17,896 nt of DNA from Clostridia bacterium (GCA_900755995.1 CAAEIM010000188.1:1-17896); one strand, 5' to 3'; shown: positions 1 to 8,288, numbered from the stretch's first letter. Translations and numbers: made by a program. The notes: generated from the letters alone by a model not told the origin.

Positions 1-700
1 CGAAAGGCCCCGGAACAGCCGCTACACCGCCCTTTGCAAGCGGAAAAAGCGTATCAATCGGTCTTTGTCCCGTTGTAAGCAAAACATCAGGAGAGAGCTT
101 TTTCTTGTAGGGTCTGCCCACACGAACAGGCCATTTTGTGGCCATTTTTATTTCAACAGAAGCTGAGTTATTTTTCAAAACGGCTACGGCTTCATCAATA
201 GTAAAATCACCCTCACTTATGCACTCTACCGTTCCTTCAACCTTATTTGGCACAAGAATTTTATGAATTACGGCATTTGTTTCTTTGACCGTGCCAATCA
301 CATCGCCTGCACTCACCTTATCACCAACCTTTGCAGTCGGTGTAAAGTGCCACTTTTTGCTGTGGTCAAGAGAGGCAACATCAATTCCTCTTGTAAGATT
401 TGTGCCCGCAATCTTCATTATTTCGTTCAGCGGTCGCTGAATACCGTCATATATTGAGCCGATAAGTCCGGGGCCTAACTCTACCGAAAGGGGAAAACCC
501 GTTGACTCAACGATTTCGCCGGGGCCAAGTCCTGAGGTTTCTTCATAAACCTGAATAGAAGCCCGGTCGCCGTGCATTTCAATTATTTCACCTATAAGTC
601 GCTGATTGCTTACACGCACAACATCAAAGAGGTTTGCGTCACGCATACCGTCTGCAATAACAAGAGGGCCAGCAACCTTTGTAATTATACCTGTTTTCAA
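1..700 (-). CDS. ntpA: V-type ATP synthase catalytic subunit A (N-terminal part, cut by window edge)
   Basis: This is the nucleotide-binding subunit A of a V/A-type rotary ATPase, which hydrolyses (or makes) ATP in the cytoplasmic V1 head. About 233 residues are present. The N-terminal beta-barrel (GIITKVAGPLVIADGM), the GPGLIGSIYDGIQRPL motif and the A-subunit-specific insertion (LDHSKKWHF and following) are all visible. The reading frame leaves the window at PGPF, immediately before the expected P-loop (GSGKT), so the catalytic core lies outside. The start chosen is a TTG at 700-698, because a GAGG ribosome site sits 8 bases upstream and the protein begins KTGIITKVAGP, as family members do. 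It follows ntpG by 24 bases and is the seventh gene of the operon. ntpB and ntpD would be expected beyond the edge. Confidence 0.96.
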   Translation of the reverse strand, partial: MKTGIITKVAGPLVIADGMRDANLFDVVRVSNQRLIGEIIEMHGDRASIQVYEETSGLGPGEIVESTGFPLSVELGPGLIGSIYDGIQRPLNEIMKIAGTNLTRGIDVASLDHSKKWHFTPTAKVGDKVSAGDVIGTVKETNAVIHKILVPNKVEGTVECISEGDFTIDEAVAVLKNNSASVEIKMATKWPVRVGRPYKKKLSPDVLLTTGQRPIDTLFPLAKGGVAAVPGPF

Positions 701-724
701 ATTATACACCTCGTAACAATCGGT

Positions 725-1054
725 TTATTGAAAGAGAATATCGGAACCGACAGCCTGTTCAACAAATGATGAAAGCCGCTTTGAGCCTACTCCTGTGTTG
801 CCTCTCACGCCGGGCAGCGGAATTATTGCAGGAACCATACGGCTCTCATAACGGGTTCTTTCCTTTTCTGCAAGCTCAAAAAGCTCCTCTGTCATATAAA
901 TTACTGCATAATTGTCGCTGTCTGCAATATTCCTGAGCAGATGAGCGGCATTTTCAAAATCATCGCAGGGATAAATATCAAGACCGATTGCGCCAAAGCC
1001 CTTTATGCTTTCGCTGTCACCGATTACTGCTATACCTTTAGCCATATATTTCAC
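725..1054 (-). CDS. ntpG: V-type ATP synthase subunit F
   Basis: This is the small central-stalk subunit F (NtpG in Enterococcus hirae), which sits on the D subunit of the V1 rotor. It has 109 residues, close to the family norm of about 100. The start KGIAVIGDSESIKGFGAIG is the typical F-subunit beginning, and the Rossmann-like core continues with YAVIYMTEELFELAEKE and a PAIIPLPG turn. The start is ambiguous. The longest frame uses a GTG at 1054 with an AGAAAGG element only 4 bases away, while an ATG at 1045 gives MAKGIAVIGD with a 13-base spacing. Either way it overlaps the end of ntpC by 8 to 17 bases, suggesting translational coupling. Confidence 0.93.
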   Translation of the reverse strand: MKYMAKGIAVIGDSESIKGFGAIGLDIYPCDDFENAAHLLRNIADSDNYAVIYMTEELFELAEKERTRYESRMVPAIIPLPGVRGNTGVGSKRLSSFVEQAVGSDILFQ

Positions 1055-2009
1055 GCAGCCTTTCTCTGATAATATCCGCAGGGGTCTGCGTCTGCAAACC
1101 GCTTGAGATTATGTGAACTGCCTTTTTCTGGGCTTCACAGCCGAGATAATAACCCATAAGCGGCTCTGCACCGCTGCTTGCCCTTTTACAGCTTTCCTTT
1201 GTAAGCGACATAAGCCTGTTGTCAACAAATCTTTCAAATGCTGACGGTGATTTTTTATATTCCTCCATAGCCCTGCCGCAATCATACTCGCTGAATTTTA
1301 AAAGCCTTTCAACCAAGGCATTATGTCCTTTGAGAGCCGACGAAATAACTTCCTCTGTTCTGAATCCGTCACCGTCACACAAAGCCTGCAAAAGATAATC
1401 CTTGCTTGCCCCTGTGTGTGACGCCCGCAGTGCGATTTTTATGTTGCTGTAAAATACCGATGTGTTAAAATATTTTTTCAGAAATTCCGATTTTGTATTT
1501 TTGCACTCGTCAAGCATTTTTTGCATTACAGCCTTGTCTATAACCGCATCGCAAAGTCTTGCGTCACCTGTGTGGGCAAGAATCTCATATGCCTTATCGG
1601 CAGGCTCTGAAAGCCATTCGGGCAAAATTGTAAATTTTCTGTTTTCTGCCGCTTCTATAAGAGTATCCGTATCTATTGTGCACGGATGAAGCAGCAGTCC
1701 CTCATATTTTCTCTGAGCCATAATACCCTTGAGAATAACCTTGAGGTTGTGAATATCATTCTGATAAAAGAAAGTATTGAAAATATCAAACGATGGAGCT
1801 ACGCTTCGTATATACTTCCACATTTCCTTTGTATTGTTATCTATTATTTCATCGATAGAGCTGCCGTCGCCAAAGCCTTTTTCGTTTAAAAATCGGATAA
1901 GCTCCTCTTTGCCCCTGCAGGCAAGCATCTGCTCAATATCTGCATTTGTAAAAAGAGAGTTCTCTCTGGCACGGACAGAGCCAATGGAAAATTCATATGA
2001 TAAAGCCAT
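1038..2009 (-). CDS. ntpC: V-type ATP synthase subunit C
   Basis: This is the V/A-type ATPase subunit C (equivalent to eukaryotic subunit d), a socket protein that links the central stalk of V1 to the membrane K ring. It has 323 residues, as expected for the family. It opens with SYEFSIGSVRARENSLF, matching the usual (Y)xxxxRVRxxExxLL start, and has the DIHNLKVILKG motif near residue 87 that is characteristic of family members (NDxxNLKxxLK). The rest is predicted to be alpha-helical, with no membrane segments. An AGGGAGG site precedes the ATG at 2009 by 4 bases. It begins 9 bases after ntpE ends and overlaps ntpG. Confidence 0.95.
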   Translation of the reverse strand: MALSYEFSIGSVRARENSLFTNADIEQMLACRGKEELIRFLNEKGFGDGSSIDEIIDNNTKEMWKYIRSVAPSFDIFNTFFYQNDIHNLKVILKGIMAQRKYEGLLLHPCTIDTDTLIEAAENRKFTILPEWLSEPADKAYEILAHTGDARLCDAVIDKAVMQKMLDECKNTKSEFLKKYFNTSVFYSNIKIALRASHTGASKDYLLQALCDGDGFRTEEVISSALKGHNALVERLLKFSEYDCGRAMEEYKKSPSAFERFVDNRLMSLTKESCKRASSGAEPLMGYYLGCEAQKKAVHIISSGLQTQTPADIIRERLREIYG

Positions 2010-2018
2010 ATTCCCTCC

Positions 2019-2603
2019 CTACTCTGTAAACAGCTCACGATTTATCAGGTCTTCAATCAGTTCACGCTTCTCGGTGAGCATAGCGGCAAAACTCATATTT
2101 TCTTCTATATCGCCGGATTTTAATATAAATCCTCCGGATATGTCAACAGTATTGCTGCTGACCTTTGCGTTAAGACCGAGCTGTGCAAGCCTTGCATCAA
2201 AATCCTTTGGTAAACGTGCAACATCTCTGCTGTTGAACATCATTTCACCCTGTTTGCCCGAAAGCTTTGAGCATAGCCTGTAGATTATATTAAAGTAGTT
2301 TTGAACGTCAAGATTAATAAGATAATCATAAATCGCCTTGAATGTAACATCTATTTCTTCCCTGCGCTTTTTCAGCAGAGCATTTCTTTTTTCAAGCTCC
2401 GCTCGGCTTTTTGAGGCGGCTCTAAGCTGAGCTGCTTTTTTCTGTGCTGCGGCGTCAACCTCGTTTGCGGCAGCTGCTGCGTCAGCCTTGCCCTTGGCAA
2501 GAATTTCATTACAAGCCTTGGCGGAATTTTCATTGATAACACTGACTGCCCTATCGCAGTCGCTTTTTATACTGCTGAGAATCTTATCACCGTTGTTCAT
2601 CAT
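2019..2603 (-). CDS. ntpE: V-type ATP synthase subunit E
   Basis: This is the peripheral-stalk subunit E, which pairs with the coiled-coil subunit encoded by ntpF to hold the catalytic head against the membrane stator. It has 194 residues. The N-terminal ~95 residues are a charged, alanine-rich coiled coil (for example KGKADAAAAANEVDAAAQKK). The C-terminal half is a globular domain with the family-like DISGGFILKSGDIEENMSF stretch and a final helix ending LIEDLINRELF. Two ATGs stand in tandem at 2603 and 2600, and an AAAGGTGG site lies just upstream, so the exact start is uncertain by one codon. It follows ntpK by 36 bases and precedes ntpC by 9. Confidence 0.94.
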   Translation of the reverse strand: MMNNGDKILSSIKSDCDRAVSVINENSAKACNEILAKGKADAAAAANEVDAAAQKKAAQLRAASKSRAELEKRNALLKKRREEIDVTFKAIYDYLINLDVQNYFNIIYRLCSKLSGKQGEMMFNSRDVARLPKDFDARLAQLGLNAKVSSNTVDISGGFILKSGDIEENMSFAAMLTEKRELIEDLINRELFTE

Positions 2604-2639
2604 AACCCCACCTTTCTGTTTTAGCTTATTCCTGTGTTA

Positions 2640-3113
2640 TCAGATATTGATATCAGGAACTTTAATTACAACAAGAAGTGAAATTATAAATGAAAGGAGA
2701 GCGTAAATTTCAACAAGTGTTATTGAAACCATAGCCTTTGAGAAATTTTTATCGTCCTTTGCGCTCATTGCAATACCCGATACAGCCGCATTACCCTGTG
2801 CAAAGCCCGAGAACATACCGCCGAATCCGATTGCAAGAGATGCACCTAAATAAGCAAATCCCTGTCCCGCTGTAGGCATATCTCCGCCGAGCACGCCGCA
2901 GCTTCCCAGAATAAGAAAGCCTACGATAAATCCGTACAAGCCCTGTGTACCCGGAAGAAGTGTGAGTACGAGCATTTTACCGAATTTTGAAGAGTCCTCG
3001 GAAAGAACTCCCATTGCTGTCTGAGCAGCCTTGCCAACACCCTTTGCAGAACCGATACCTGCAAGAACAGTTGCGATTGAAGCACCTAAAAGTGCAAGAA
3101 ACATTCCATTCAT
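2640..3113 (-). CDS. ntpK: V-type ATP synthase subunit K (membrane rotor ring, Na+-type)
   Basis: This is the 16-kDa-type proteolipid of the V-ATPase rotor ring: two fused hairpins, four membrane helices, 157 residues. The LPGTQGLYGF stretch is identical in E. hirae NtpK, whose ring carries Na+. Counting from the start used here, residues matching the Na+ ligands (L53, T56, Q57, Q106 in GFAQGN, and E135 in LVEIYALL) are all present, so Na+ coupling is inferred. A start at 3131 would add six residues, but that stretch contains the AGGAGG ribosome site itself. The ATG at 3113 has ideal spacing (6 bases after AGGAGG) and gives the usual family length. It starts 24 bases after ntpI. Confidence 0.96.
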   Translation of the reverse strand: MNGMFLALLGASIATVLAGIGSAKGVGKAAQTAMGVLSEDSSKFGKMLVLTLLPGTQGLYGFIVGFLILGSCGVLGGDMPTAGQGFAYLGASLAIGFGGMFSGFAQGNAAVSGIAMSAKDDKNFSKAMVSITLVEIYALLSFIISLLVVIKVPDINI

Positions 3114-3137
3114 TATTTGCCTCCTGAGCATAAAATT

Positions 3138-5129
3138 TTATTCGTTGTTGCTGTTTTTTGTTTTAAAATATTTGCTGTTTAATTTAAACGGTTCAAATGG
3201 CTTTCCGCCGCCCTCATAGAATTTGCCGAACAGCTCAACATACTGCAAACGCATTGTATGAACATAAGAGCCGAGAGCGTTAAGTCCGATTGTTACGGCG
3301 TGACCGACAACAAATATTGCTATCATAAAAATAATGCCGATAACGCTTGTTCCGAGCATTGTTGCAAGCATATTGAACACCTGCGCCATAACACCGGTTG
3401 TAAGTCCGAGCGCTAAAAGTCTTGTATAGCTTAAAAGGTCGCTTATATATCCCGTTATATCATACAAGGAAGCCAGACCTCCGACAGCCTTGCCGACAAT
3501 GCCTTTTTTGCCCCTGCCCTGCGTGAGTACAAGTCCCACGGCGCTTGCTGCGGCAATTCCTGCTCCGGTGTAAATCACCATAGGAGCTGTAACCATACCT
3601 AAAGCCAGAACAGCAAAGCCAATAAGCATACTCATCCATAGTCCTGTGTCAAACAGCGCCGCCGCATAGTCCTTTTGCTTCCAACAAATATAGAACTTAC
3701 ATCCCATACCGATTAAGATATGCACAAGTCCGAACACAACGGACAATACCATAAGCGTTAAAGCGTCATTTTGAGGGCTGATGGTAGGCCACGGGAGAAT
3801 TTCCTCCATTGTTATGCTGCCGCCTGTAAAGGCATTATAAATAGCCGCAGGCGCATCGCCGAATACACTGCCGAAAATCAAGCCCCAGATAATTGTTGAA
3901 ACACCGCAGTACTGAAACAGCTTGAGGTTATTTCTCATATTTTTTTCAGGTTTGAATACCTTCAGCACGATTCCGATAACCACAACCATCAAAAGTCCGT
4001 ATCCGGCGTCGGAAAACATTATTCCAAAGAAAAAGTAGAAGAAAAACGCAAGAATAGGAGTAGGGTCAATATCTGCGTGTGACGGAGCGGAATACATATT
4101 AACTATACTCTGAGCCGGTTCTGCAAATTTGTTGTTTTTAAGCTTTACGGGAGCGTTCTCCTCATCTACATCGCCGAATTCAACATAGCACAACACAATC
4201 CTGTCGCACATCTTGAGCAATTCATCGCAGTCCTCCTCGGGAATATATCCGTTAATTACGAATACGTGCCTTGTATGGTCAAGCTCACTTATAACATTAT
4301 ACTTGTCGGCTCTTACCCTGAAATAATCCTGCGTATTGCAGATTTTTTCTCTCATATCTGCATACGATATAATTTCATTTTCAGCGTCCTTGCTCTGCTT
4401 AATAAGCAGCTCTCTTTTTTCTCTGAGGCGCTCTGCCTTAACCTTCGGAGTATGACTTGTGGGACTCATAGGCTTTGCAAAGCCTATGCTTCGCAGTGCG
4501 TCCTCAGCCTCCTGCTTTTGAGCAATAGGTGCAAAAAGCACTATACACGTCATATTGCCTGAAGAATATTGAATTTCAAAATCAAATACAAGGTTTGGAT
4601 TTAGCCTTGCAAGCTCTTCGGAAAGCGTAATATCCGAATAAGCCTTTGGCAGTGTTCCTATCAATACTGCTGTTGTTTTTGTATCCCCTGTGTTCAGAGG
4701 AATGTCAAGATTTTCCCACGGTTCAAGCTGTGCAAGAGAAGTTTTAATCCTTATCTGTTCGGCTGCATTGTCCGCACGGAGCTTGTTAAGCTCCATAATG
4801 CGATTGCACACATCAATTACATCTCCTGCAGCTTCGGCTATAACGCCAATTTCGTCCGGATCTATTATCCTTCTGCCTGAAAAGGAGGAAAGCAGACCTT
4901 TCTTTACGGGAACAAGATCATCAAGCACGCCGAGCGCCTGCTGAGTCAGCACGACATTTCGCTCAAATATCTGCATTTGTGAACTCATATCAATCTTAGA
5001 AAAGCCCTTTTCTGATTTTTCTGTCTTTTCAATTTGTACGAGTGCACTGTTCTGCAAATGTTCCAAAAGTCGTTTTCTGTCCTGTCGCAGTGCGATAATC
5101 CTGACTGATTTCATTTTTAGTTTTGCCAA
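3138..5129 (-). CDS. ntpI: V-type ATP synthase subunit I (membrane stator)
   Basis: This is the large stator subunit I (subunit a), which forms the ion half-channels against the K ring. It has 663 residues. The cytoplasmic N-terminal half (1-~350) contains helical stalk segments. The C-terminal half has about eight membrane helices starting near residue 356, with the conserved MFSDAGYGLL (371-380), DLLSYTRLLALGL (564-576) and HTMRLQYVEL (624-633). R570 and R627 lie at nearly the same positions as the two essential arginines of E. hirae NtpI. The start is a TTG at 5129, preceded by GGTGAT at 6 bases. The protein then begins MAKLKMKSVRIIA, as relatives do. It lies 34 bases after ntpF and 24 bases before ntpK. 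Confidence 0.96.
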   Translation of the reverse strand: MAKLKMKSVRIIALRQDRKRLLEHLQNSALVQIEKTEKSEKGFSKIDMSSQMQIFERNVVLTQQALGVLDDLVPVKKGLLSSFSGRRIIDPDEIGVIAEAAGDVIDVCNRIMELNKLRADNAAEQIRIKTSLAQLEPWENLDIPLNTGDTKTTAVLIGTLPKAYSDITLSEELARLNPNLVFDFEIQYSSGNMTCIVLFAPIAQKQEAEDALRSIGFAKPMSPTSHTPKVKAERLREKRELLIKQSKDAENEIISYADMREKICNTQDYFRVRADKYNVISELDHTRHVFVINGYIPEEDCDELLKMCDRIVLCYVEFGDVDEENAPVKLKNNKFAEPAQSIVNMYSAPSHADIDPTPILAFFFYFFFGIMFSDAGYGLLMVVVIGIVLKVFKPEKNMRNNLKLFQYCGVSTIIWGLIFGSVFGDAPAAIYNAFTGGSITMEEILPWPTISPQNDALTLMVLSVVFGLVHILIGMGCKFYICWKQKDYAAALFDTGLWMSMLIGFAVLALGMVTAPMVIYTGAGIAAASAVGLVLTQGRGKKGIVGKAVGGLASLYDITGYISDLLSYTRLLALGLTTGVMAQVFNMLATMLGTSVIGIIFMIAIFVVGHAVTIGLNALGSYVHTMRLQYVELFGKFYEGGGKPFEPFKLNSKYFKTKNSNNE

Positions 5130-5163
5130 ATTAATATCACCACACTTTTAGCCTTGCAGCAAG

Positions 5164-5475
5164 TCAGCTTATCAGCAATTCCACTGCATCATTAATTACT
5201 TTACTGCGGTTTTTTTCAGCTGTTCGGGATATGTTTTTACATTCGCTCTCGGCGCTGAGCCTTGCTTTTTTCAACTCAGAATCGCTGTCGCTTTTTATAC
5301 TGTCATAAAGCTTCTGCGCTCTGTTTTCAGCCTCCTTAACTGCCTTTGCTATTAAATCGGCGGCATCCTTTTGTGCCTGAACACGATTCTCGGCAGCAGC
5401 TTCCTTTGCCTTTGCTTCACGCCGCTTACATTCCTCTTCAGCCTCAAAAATATCATTCATCATATCCTGTGCCAT
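5164..5475 (-). CDS. ntpF: V-type ATP synthase peripheral-stalk coiled-coil subunit (G/H-type)
   Basis: This is a 103-residue protein that is almost entirely charged coiled coil (FEAEEECKRREAKAKEAAAE and onward), ending in the short hydrophobic segment DAVELLIS. By position (first gene, directly before ntpI) and composition it corresponds to E. hirae NtpF / archaeal AhaH, the partner of subunit E in the peripheral stalk. Coiled-coil sequences diverge fast, so assignment rests mainly on synteny. The ATG at 5475 has an AGGAGC ribosome site 6 bases upstream. A recognisable promoter ends about 55 bases before the start, so this is probably the first gene of the operon. Confidence 0.85.
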   Translation of the reverse strand: MAQDMMNDIFEAEEECKRREAKAKEAAAENRVQAQKDAADLIAKAVKEAENRAQKLYDSIKSDSDSELKKARLSAESECKNISRTAEKNRSKVINDAVELLIS

Positions 5476-5528
5476 ATTTCAGCTCCTTTTTATTATTAAT
5501 AATACCCTTTAGAGTAATTATTCAATAC

Positions 5529-5557
5529 ATTATATCCTTGATTATTTGCAAAATCAA
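5529..5557 (-). promoter_or_regulatory. Promoter of the V-ATPase operon
   Basis: A sigma-A-type promoter reads TTGATT (5557-5552), a 17-base spacer, then a perfect TATAAT (5534-5529). It would start transcription near 5522 and give a leader of about 46 bases before ntpF. No riboswitch-like structure is seen in that leader. Confidence 0.75.
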
Positions 5558-5576
5558 TAGATACAAAATAATATTT

Positions 5577-5804
5577 GTATATCAGCTTGCAGAAAAAGTA
5601 CATATCATTAAGCAAGATGCACAAGAGGAACATCTTGATTGGGGAACCCATGGCGAGGTTTTTTAGCCCGAGCAGATAGTTTGGTTTTATTCAGAGCTTT
5701 TTGTACCCGAAAATTACTCTTATATTATACTTGCCGCAAAACAGTTTTTCGACAGACTGTTGCAAATTAATTTACAAATCAAGCTATTTTTAGTTAATAA
5801 TTAG
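5577..5804 (+). other. Possible stop-interrupted small reading frame with internal hairpin (430-base intergenic gap)
   Basis: The gap 5476-5905 holds the V-ATPase promoter, the ilvE terminator and this plus-strand stretch. One frame reads VYQLAEKVHIIKQDAQEEHL and on to GEVF, meets a single TAG at 5664-5666, then continues PEQIVWFYSELF to a TAG at 5802-5804. Its composition looks protein-like, but there is no convincing start codon or ribosome site. A 7-bp inverted repeat (CAAGATG 5613-5619 / CATCTTG 5631-5637) lies inside it. I do not recognise the product. It could be a decayed gene, an RNA, or chance. Confidence 0.2.
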
Positions 5805-5812
5805 TTTCGATA

Positions 5813-5851
5813 TTAAAAAATAACCGAGCAAGCCTTCCGAACTGCTCGGTT
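5813..5851 (-). terminator. Rho-independent terminator after ilvE
   Basis: Reading the minus strand, AACCGAGCA (5851-5843) pairs with TGCTCGGTT (5830-5822) across a 12-base loop and is followed by A and then a run of six T (5820-5815). It lies about 55 bases beyond the ilvE stop. The plus-strand reading also ends in TGTTCTTTT, so it could act in both directions. Confidence 0.85.
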
Positions 5852-5905
5852 GTTCTTTTATGACTGTTAATTCTACAGCCTGATGCTGTTTTATATTAAA
5901 TTCTA

Positions 5906-6931
5906 TTACTCAATAACCTTTATCCAGCCCTTTGGAGCTTCAATTCTGCCCATCTGAATACCTGTGAGGGTATCGTAAAGCTTCTTTGTAATCGGGCCCA
6001 TTTCTTCCATACCGCTTGGGAAGCAGATCTCGTTGCCGTGATCGTTAATTTTGCCGACAGGAGAAATAACTGCTGCTGTACCGCAAAGACCGCATTCTGC
6101 AAAATCCTTTACCTCATCAAAGTAAACTTCTCTTTCCTCTACCTCAAGACCTAAGTACTCCTTTGCAACATACATAAGAGAACGGCGGGTAATTGACGGG
6201 AGAATGCTGTTTGACTTTGGAGTAACAACCTTGCCGTCCTTTGTAACGAAGATAAAGTTAGCTCCGCCTGTTTCCTCAACCTTAGTGCGGGTTGCTGCGT
6301 CAAGATACATATTCTCGGCAAAGCCTTCCTCGTGAGCCGTAACGATTGCGTGTAAGCTCATAGCATAGTTAAGACCTGCTTTGATGTGACCTGTACCGTT
6401 TGGAGCAGCTCTGTCAAAATCTGAAACCTTAATTGTAATTGGCTTTGCGCCACCCTTGAAGTAAGGGCCTACAGGAGTTGCAAAAAGTCTGAACTGATAC
6501 TCTGTAGATGGCTTAACACCAATAACAGGACCGATGCCAAACATATACGGGCGCAGATATAATGTAGCACCTGAACCATACGGAGGTACATAATCCGCAT
6601 TAGCCTTTACAACCTTGCATACTGCATCTATAAACATATTCTCAGGGAGAACAGGCATCTCAAGTCTTTTGCAGGAGTCGTTCATTCTTTGTGCATTAAG
6701 GTCAGGTCTGAAAACTACTATTTTTCCGTCCTGCGTTGTATAAGCTTTTAAGCCCTCAAAGCAAGTCTGAGCATACTGCAAAACACCTGCGCACTCACTC
6801 ATAGTGATTGTTGCGTCGGTTGTCATTGCACCGTCGTCCCACTTACCGTCCTTATAATTGGCAACAAATCTTTCTCCGGTTGGCATATAACCAAATCCAA
6901 TATTTGCCCAATCAATATGCTGCTTTTCCAT
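5906..6931 (-). CDS. ilvE: Branched-chain amino acid aminotransferase
   Basis: This is a PLP-dependent class IV aminotransferase that interconverts Leu/Ile/Val and their 2-oxo acids, using glutamate/2-oxoglutarate. It has 341 residues, the length of the longer (BCAT II, eukaryote-like) branch. Visible motifs are QTCFEGLKAY (55-64) and RPDLNAQRM (75-83). The PLP lysine is K184 in GTGHIKAGLNYAMSLHA. Others are KVEETGGANFIF (218-228), SNSILPSITRRS and a CGTAAVISPV turn near the C-terminus. The ATG at 6931 has GAAAGGAAG 8 bases upstream. It is a single-gene unit, with a promoter before it and a terminator after it. The azlCD exporter genes lie directly upstream, fitting a shared branched-chain amino acid theme. 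Confidence 0.97.
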   Translation of the reverse strand: MEKQHIDWANIGFGYMPTGERFVANYKDGKWDDGAMTTDATITMSECAGVLQYAQTCFEGLKAYTTQDGKIVVFRPDLNAQRMNDSCKRLEMPVLPENMFIDAVCKVVKANADYVPPYGSGATLYLRPYMFGIGPVIGVKPSTEYQFRLFATPVGPYFKGGAKPITIKVSDFDRAAPNGTGHIKAGLNYAMSLHAIVTAHEEGFAENMYLDAATRTKVEETGGANFIFVTKDGKVVTPKSNSILPSITRRSLMYVAKEYLGLEVEEREVYFDEVKDFAECGLCGTAAVISPVGKINDHGNEICFPSGMEEMGPITKKLYDTLTGIQMGRIEAPKGWIKVIE

Positions 6932-6975
6932 ATATATTACTTCCTTTCATAACAGGCAAAAATCATCATAAGTAT

Positions 6976-7004
6976 ATATTATACTCATTATCGTGATTTG
7001 TCAA
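6976..7004 (-). promoter_or_regulatory. Promoter of ilvE
   Basis: The minus strand has a perfect TTGACA (7004-6999), a 17-base spacer, and TAATAT (6981-6976). An alternative TATAAT two bases upstream would leave a 15-base spacer. The leader is only about 38 bases, so there is no room for a T-box or leader-peptide attenuator. The rest of the gap (7012-7150) is AT-rich, and I see nothing else in it. Confidence 0.75.
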
Positions 7005-7150
7005 CAATTAAAGAGAGATTATTAAGCGATAAAGGTGTATTTTGTACTAATTTTCATTGTTTTTATTATTATGTTTCCTTTAACACATTAAAGCGCTGTA
7101 TCAGGCGGTATTCAGCTTAAAATTCAAAGTCTGCTCTCTATATTTAATAT

Positions 7151-7212
7151 AAAAAACGAGGCTCAGCTATTGCAGGCATTTTCTGAAAATGCAGCTTGCA
7201 ATGTCTGAGCCT
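7151..7212 (-). terminator. Rho-independent terminator after azlD
   Basis: This is a long hairpin just past the azlD stop. AGGCTCAG (7212-7205) pairs with CTGAGCCT (7166-7159). Inside it are further pairings of ATTGCA with TGCAAT and of GCATTTT with AAAATGC. It is followed by CG and six T (7156-7151). It separates azlCD from ilvE. Confidence 0.88.
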
Positions 7213-7217
7213 TCATT

Positions 7218-7526
7218 TTAACATAAAATGAATTCACACGCAAAAACTATTACGCAGCATATAACCGACACCTTAAAAAGCCCTGCGTCAAACCACGCAG
7301 CCACAAGTCCGGCTGCAAAGGCTGCCGCACCGGCAATCGGACTCTGCGTTGCGTTTATAATTGCAGGAAAGGTCATAACCGAAAGGGTTACATACGGTAC
7401 ATAATATAAAAACGATTTTATAAATTGATTTTTAAACTGCCTTTTTACAAGGGTAAGCGGAATCACACGAATTGCAAATGTAACTCCTGCCATTATCAGC
7501 AGATAAATGTATGGATTATGCGTCAT
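7218..7526 (-). CDS. azlD: AzlD family branched-chain amino acid transport protein
   Basis: This is the small membrane partner of AzlC. The pair exports branched-chain amino acids and analogues such as azaleucine, as described in Bacillus. It has 102 residues with about four membrane helices, the typical FAIRVIPL motif after the first helix, and YYVPYVTLSVMTFPAII in the middle. A longer start at 7547 is possible in frame, but its codons 3-4 are the AGGAGG ribosome site itself. The ATG at 7526, 9 bases after that site, is the better start. It overlaps the last 11 bases of azlC, which suggests coupled translation. A strong terminator follows. Confidence 0.92.
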   Translation of the reverse strand: MTHNPYIYLLIMAGVTFAIRVIPLTLVKRQFKNQFIKSFLYYVPYVTLSVMTFPAIINATQSPIAGAAAFAAGLVAAWFDAGLFKVSVICCVIVFACEFILC

Positions 7527-8262
7527 TTTCAACTGCCTCCTGTTCATCCTTTACAGGGAATAGCAACGCTGCAACAGATGAAATCACAACGGTCAGAATT
7601 ATAGTCCTCGTGCCCTCGGGAATTTGATTTATAACAGGCAGGTACGCAAACGCAAGGCTTGACAAAAAGCTAAAAATCACAATACCCATAAGAGCCTTGT
7701 TACCCTTTGTCGGCGGAACAATAATAGCTAAGAACATTCCAAACAGCGCAACGCTGAGCGCACTTACAATTCTTAGGGGAAGAATATTTCCTGCTATTGT
7801 GCCGAGCGCAGTACCGACTGCCCAACAGGGTGATGCAAAGAGAATTGCTCCATAGGTGTAATACGGATTTACGTTTCCCTTTCGGGCTATTGTAATTCCG
7901 AAAAACTCGTCGGTGATAAAAAATCCCAGCAATAGCCTGTGTATCAGCGATGTGCCGCTTTTTATTCTTTGGCTGAGAGCGCAGCTCATCAAAAGATACC
8001 TTGCATTAGCTACAAACGTGGCAACAGCCATTGCAAAATATGTTGCGTCTGTAGCAATAATTGTAAACCCTGCGTATTCACCGGCAGAGGCGTTGCAGAG
8101 CAGGCTTGCAAGAAAGCTCTGAAAAGCCGTAAGTCCGGCATTTTTTGCGGCTATACCCAATGAAAATGACACTGCAAGATATCCAAGTCCTATCGGTATT
8201 CCGTCACGAAAGCCCTCGGCAATAACCTTTCGCTTAGATTTAATTAAATTATTTTCACTCAT
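7516..8262 (-). CDS. azlC: AzlC family branched-chain amino acid exporter
   Basis: This is the main membrane subunit of the AzlCD branched-chain amino acid exporter, in the cytoplasmic membrane. It has 248 residues with about six to seven hydrophobic segments. Family landmarks are GFRDGIPIGLGYLAVSFSLG near the N-terminus, LLCNASAGEYAGF (around residues 54-66), the VANARYLLMSCAL stretch and FFITDEFFGI. The ATG at 8262 follows a GGAG site. An imperfect hairpin lies 27 bases upstream, and I see no convincing promoter in the 100-base gap after the PurF-like gene. It may therefore be partly read through from that gene. It overlaps azlD. Confidence 0.94.
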   Translation of the reverse strand: MSENNLIKSKRKVIAEGFRDGIPIGLGYLAVSFSLGIAAKNAGLTAFQSFLASLLCNASAGEYAGFTIIATDATYFAMAVATFVANARYLLMSCALSQRIKSGTSLIHRLLLGFFITDEFFGITIARKGNVNPYYTYGAILFASPCWAVGTALGTIAGNILPLRIVSALSVALFGMFLAIIVPPTKGNKALMGIVIFSFLSSLAFAYLPVINQIPEGTRTIILTVVISSVAALLFPVKDEQEAVENDA

Positions 8263-8288
8263 TTTAACTCCATAAGCTTACAAACAAC

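Noticed and set aside
1777..2283. 168-codon plus-strand open frame
   Set aside because: It lies wholly opposite the ntpC and ntpE genes, both clearly identified, and its serine/leucine/phenylalanine-rich composition is that of an antisense shadow.
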